A stretch of DNA of 64,000 nt from Zoroaster sp. YZ-2022 (lineage: Eukaryota > Echinodermata > Asteroidea > Forcipulatida > Zoroasteridae): NCBI GenBank assembly GCA_029582265.1, contig CM055830.1, positions 22,242,163-22,306,162 on the forward strand. The letters are read 5' to 3'. Shown in pieces: positions 61,475 to 64,000 of this stretch. Position 1 is the first letter of the stretch, and every line of letters starts with the position of its first letter. Under the pieces are notes generated by a model. That model had not been told where the DNA came from, ran no database searches, and saw only the letters and a list, made by a program, of their open reading frames with translations. A program made the position numbers and the translations under genes.

Positions 61475-62178
61475 TTTAAAGGGGGACTGACATCCTTTAC
61501 TTAAGGCGTTTTGTAATAAAATATTGTTTTTGAGACCCACCTGCGTCTATTTAATCATTGATTTCTGAGTACAAGTATTTTAAAACAATGTTTGAAGTGA
61601 TTGGGGGAGGCAACCCCGCCCCATGGTGGAAGCTTCATTTGCATAAGATATGTGACGTTAGGTTGGGAAGATCCGATGTGTACATGATGTACATGTACAT
61701 GTACATACAAACGTTTCACACACGTAGCGTCGATTTCATTTCTTCTGTGATTTTTGTTTCCGGAACTAATAAAATGCAGGGAAGATGTGTTTCTGCAGGA
61801 TGCAGCAACACCACCAAAGACGGTGTTAGCCTTCATCTGTTCCCAAGTGACCCAAAATATCGCCGTATTTGGACGAGCAAAGTTCGACTGACAAGAGTAA
61901 AGTGGTCAGGTCCATCAGCTCTCACAGTTTTGTGCAGCAATCATTTTGAGCCGAGTTTTGAGCCGAATTTCTCTTCCCGACATGACGTCACGAACAGTTC
62001 CTCCGTGCAGGGCGGGAACAACTAGTAAAAGTGGGGGGCATTTTTACAATGGTAAAATAACACTCAAAAACAATAAAAACACAAAACAAAAATTGTATTG
62101 ATCTTTTACTGATATAAAAGAATAAAACGATCACATATTTAACTGTTTGATTTAAATCCACGACGGTCCCCCTTTAAA
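61475..62178. mobile_element. TIR-bounded element carrying a THAP ORF
   Basis: TTTAAAGGGGGAC at 61475 faces its exact complement GTCCCCCTTTAAA ending at 62178. The 704-bp segment holds one ORF with a THAP zinc finger. The palindromic TTTAAA or TTAA may be part of the target. The transposon class is unknown. Confidence 0.6.
61774..62025 (+). CDS. THAP-domain protein, 83 aa
   Basis: The sequence opens MQGRCVSAGCSNTTKDGVSL and contains a C2CH THAP zinc finger: C5, C10, C54 and H57 (LCSNHFE), with W33 and P47 at the expected places and HLFP as the usual phenylalanine-proline segment. THAP domains bind DNA sequence-specifically and occur in P-element-type transposases and in host proteins. An in-frame opening extends upstream to 61558, but this Met is chosen because the THAP fold begins within a few residues of it. 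The protein ends soon after the finger with no transposase domain. It may be a first exon, a decayed transposon gene or a free-standing THAP peptide. Confidence 0.7.
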   Translation: MQGRCVSAGCSNTTKDGVSLHLFPSDPKYRRIWTSKVRLTRVKWSGPSALTVLCSNHFEPSFEPNFSSRHDVTNSSSVQGGNN

Positions 62179-64000
62179 ATGTCTGGAATGCTATTGCCAT
62201 TGTGCTGTTTCAGACCTTTTTGTTCCTTACCCCTAGAGACTTGAACAATTCTCAAGTATATGGTACAATGTATGTCTCAACTATATGGTACTGCCCAACT
62301 ATAGTGTTGCAGTTAGGTCTACCACACTACAGTTATGCCCTGGTACTATATAGTTGGTGTATGACACTGAACCTAGTGCACAGGAGGACCTATAGGATTA
62401 TTATACCCAGTGTTATTTGTGCAGAATGGCCCCAGACCATCTGCTACGTGTACATTGGGATAATACACACTGTAGTTGACCCAAGCGAGCACACTGCCAA
62501 AAATAGTTATCAGATATTTTCTTATTTTGATTATTATTTTCTTGTCTAAGGAGTAAGACAAGAACATTTATCCTATATTAAGAAATACTTATATAATAAG
62601 TAATGTAACCAAATTCATTGTTGGCAGTGTAGGTGTTGTTGCCCAAATATTTCCAGATTGGGAGATACTTTTATCCCGATTGAAACTCTGTTCTCTCAAT
62701 GAGGATAACACTAGGCCTTAATCAGGAAACTACAATGACACCAGCTATTTCAACACAAAGAACTTGAAATGTACTGACAACATGGCATTAGGTACATATG
62801 TGTAAAAACTTTTATTATACTCGATCAATATGATGCTTGAAATTCTACAATTATTATTAAAGCTATTTAATTGCAAGAAAAACCAATATTGTATATACAT
62901 AATGTACAATGTTTTTTTTTAAATTATCTGTGGCTGCTACATATGTGTACATGTATATAGTTCATAATGCAGTTATATTCCTTACTACAAATTACCCAAA
63001 GAAAACAGTGATAGTCAAGCCGAATCCATATGTACAGATAAATACCATACCATAAATTAAAAATCAATTACTGTTAGAATTTTCTTAACACGGTTACAAA
63101 ATGCTGAATAAATACAACAGTCAGACAGTGAGGTGAACTTGGATGTCAGTCATTAATATGAAAGCACACAGGCACACATAAGGCCAATACATCTAAATCC
63201 AATGCATCTCTCTACCCCTCAAAAACCAATTCTAAGTTCTATGATTTGTCAGTTGTATTACACAGTTCCTCTACCTGTTTTTTGTTTTTTATTTGCCATT
63301 ATGTACATGTATACACTATTCAAAAAAATGCACTGAAATATAGATTAAACAGTATAGTTACCTACAGTAGAAATAAATAATTTTAACCTAAAATGTTTCA
63401 AATTCAAATTATTATGTATATCATGTTTTAAAGAAACGTAAAACTGTAGACCATTCAGCAAGCTGATTGGGTGACCATATGTAATTCTACCTCTATGCCT
63501 ACAACTAAAACAACCACTGGAATAATGAATTGGGTTGATGATCCAACATAGTTGTAGTGTATTGACAAATGCATTGAGAACGACTCATGATGGAACCTCT
63601 GCAACATAAACAATCTTGACAAGGGTACATTATTCGTCATTCCAAAATGATTTAGGTTCATTAAAATGCAAGTTACAGATAAGACTCACTCATCATGACT
63701 TACCATAACAACATCAAGAATCCTCACTTGTCATGATGAATATTTTTTAGAAAATTAAGTCACAATTTTTTTTTACCAGGATTCAAACTGGGATTCTTGA
63801 ACCAGTGTGAATGCGTTATTACATAGCTGATTGTGCCCTGGTACAAATGTTCTCCAGCATTACGTAATTTACAGTGAGGTATTACATGAGAGTATCATTG
63901 TGCACAGGAAACAACTCATTGTGTCATTATATTACATAAATGTACATGGTTTTTATATACCCATACTGCACATGATGTCCCAAATCTAACTGGTCGATGA
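62179..64000. other. No gene recognised
   Basis: AT-rich non-coding DNA to the window end. Open segments at 62202-62549 and 63455-63661 show no family, splice pattern or composition that supports a gene. Confidence 0.4.

Noticed and set aside
62202..62549. Open frame of 115 codons near the right end
   Set aside because: No recognisable domain, low-complexity TATGGTACT-type composition and no splice context.

Overview
The window is nuclear DNA of an animal. It holds split genes with GT-AG introns, several classes of animal transposable elements, low GC content and long introns. The recurrent SINE family, the abundant ACATGT-rich simple sequence and the mix of Tx1-type LINEs, Penelope-like elements and TTAA-flanked MITEs suggest a marine invertebrate deuterostome, perhaps an echinoderm or hemichordate. 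The species assignment is inference only.

Two conserved host genes can be assembled exon by exon. METTL6 (tRNA-Ser m3C methyltransferase) lies on the minus strand, with five coding exons from 16429 down to 8194 (293 aa). EAF (ELL-associated factor, RNA polymerase II elongation) lies on the plus strand, with seven coding exons from 24701 to 56975 (289 aa). All their exon phases agree. They are arranged head to head, as METTL6 and EAF1 are in human, so this looks like ancient microsynteny. Three possible exons of an unrecognised minus-strand gene lie between them (21390 to 18299). A THAP-domain ORF (61774-62025) sits inside a small inverted-repeat element.

Most other sequence is mobile or repetitive. 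Positions 1-4361 hold a broken Ty3/gypsy pol with its 3' LTR and a second LTR. Positions 4510-6046 hold a decayed CR1/L2-type LINE. METTL6 introns contain TTAA-flanked (piggyBac-like) MITEs, tRNA-Leu-derived SINEs, a Penelope-like fragment and a long foldback. EAF intron 3 contains a LINE split by a 7.8-kb CACTA-type element (30954-38749) with an exact 3-bp target duplication; that element carries a satellite of about 14 units of 188 bp. An 11-copy 64-bp minisatellite abuts the same LINE. EAF intron 4 contains an essentially full-length Tx1/L1-type LINE (42767-50197) with a 15-bp target duplication and four nested insertions. EAF intron 6 contains about 113 copies of a 29-bp minisatellite that repeats a 5' splice-site-like motif and ends about 100 bp before the last exon. 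A PIF/Harbinger-type MITE lies in the presumed EAF 3' UTR.

I found no prokaryotic system, CRISPR array, rRNA gene or intact free-standing tRNA gene. The most unusual structures are the satellite-bearing CACTA element, the intronic minisatellite with splice-site-like units, the lone THAP ORF in a TIR element, and the set of TTAA elements that share short ends but have different interiors.
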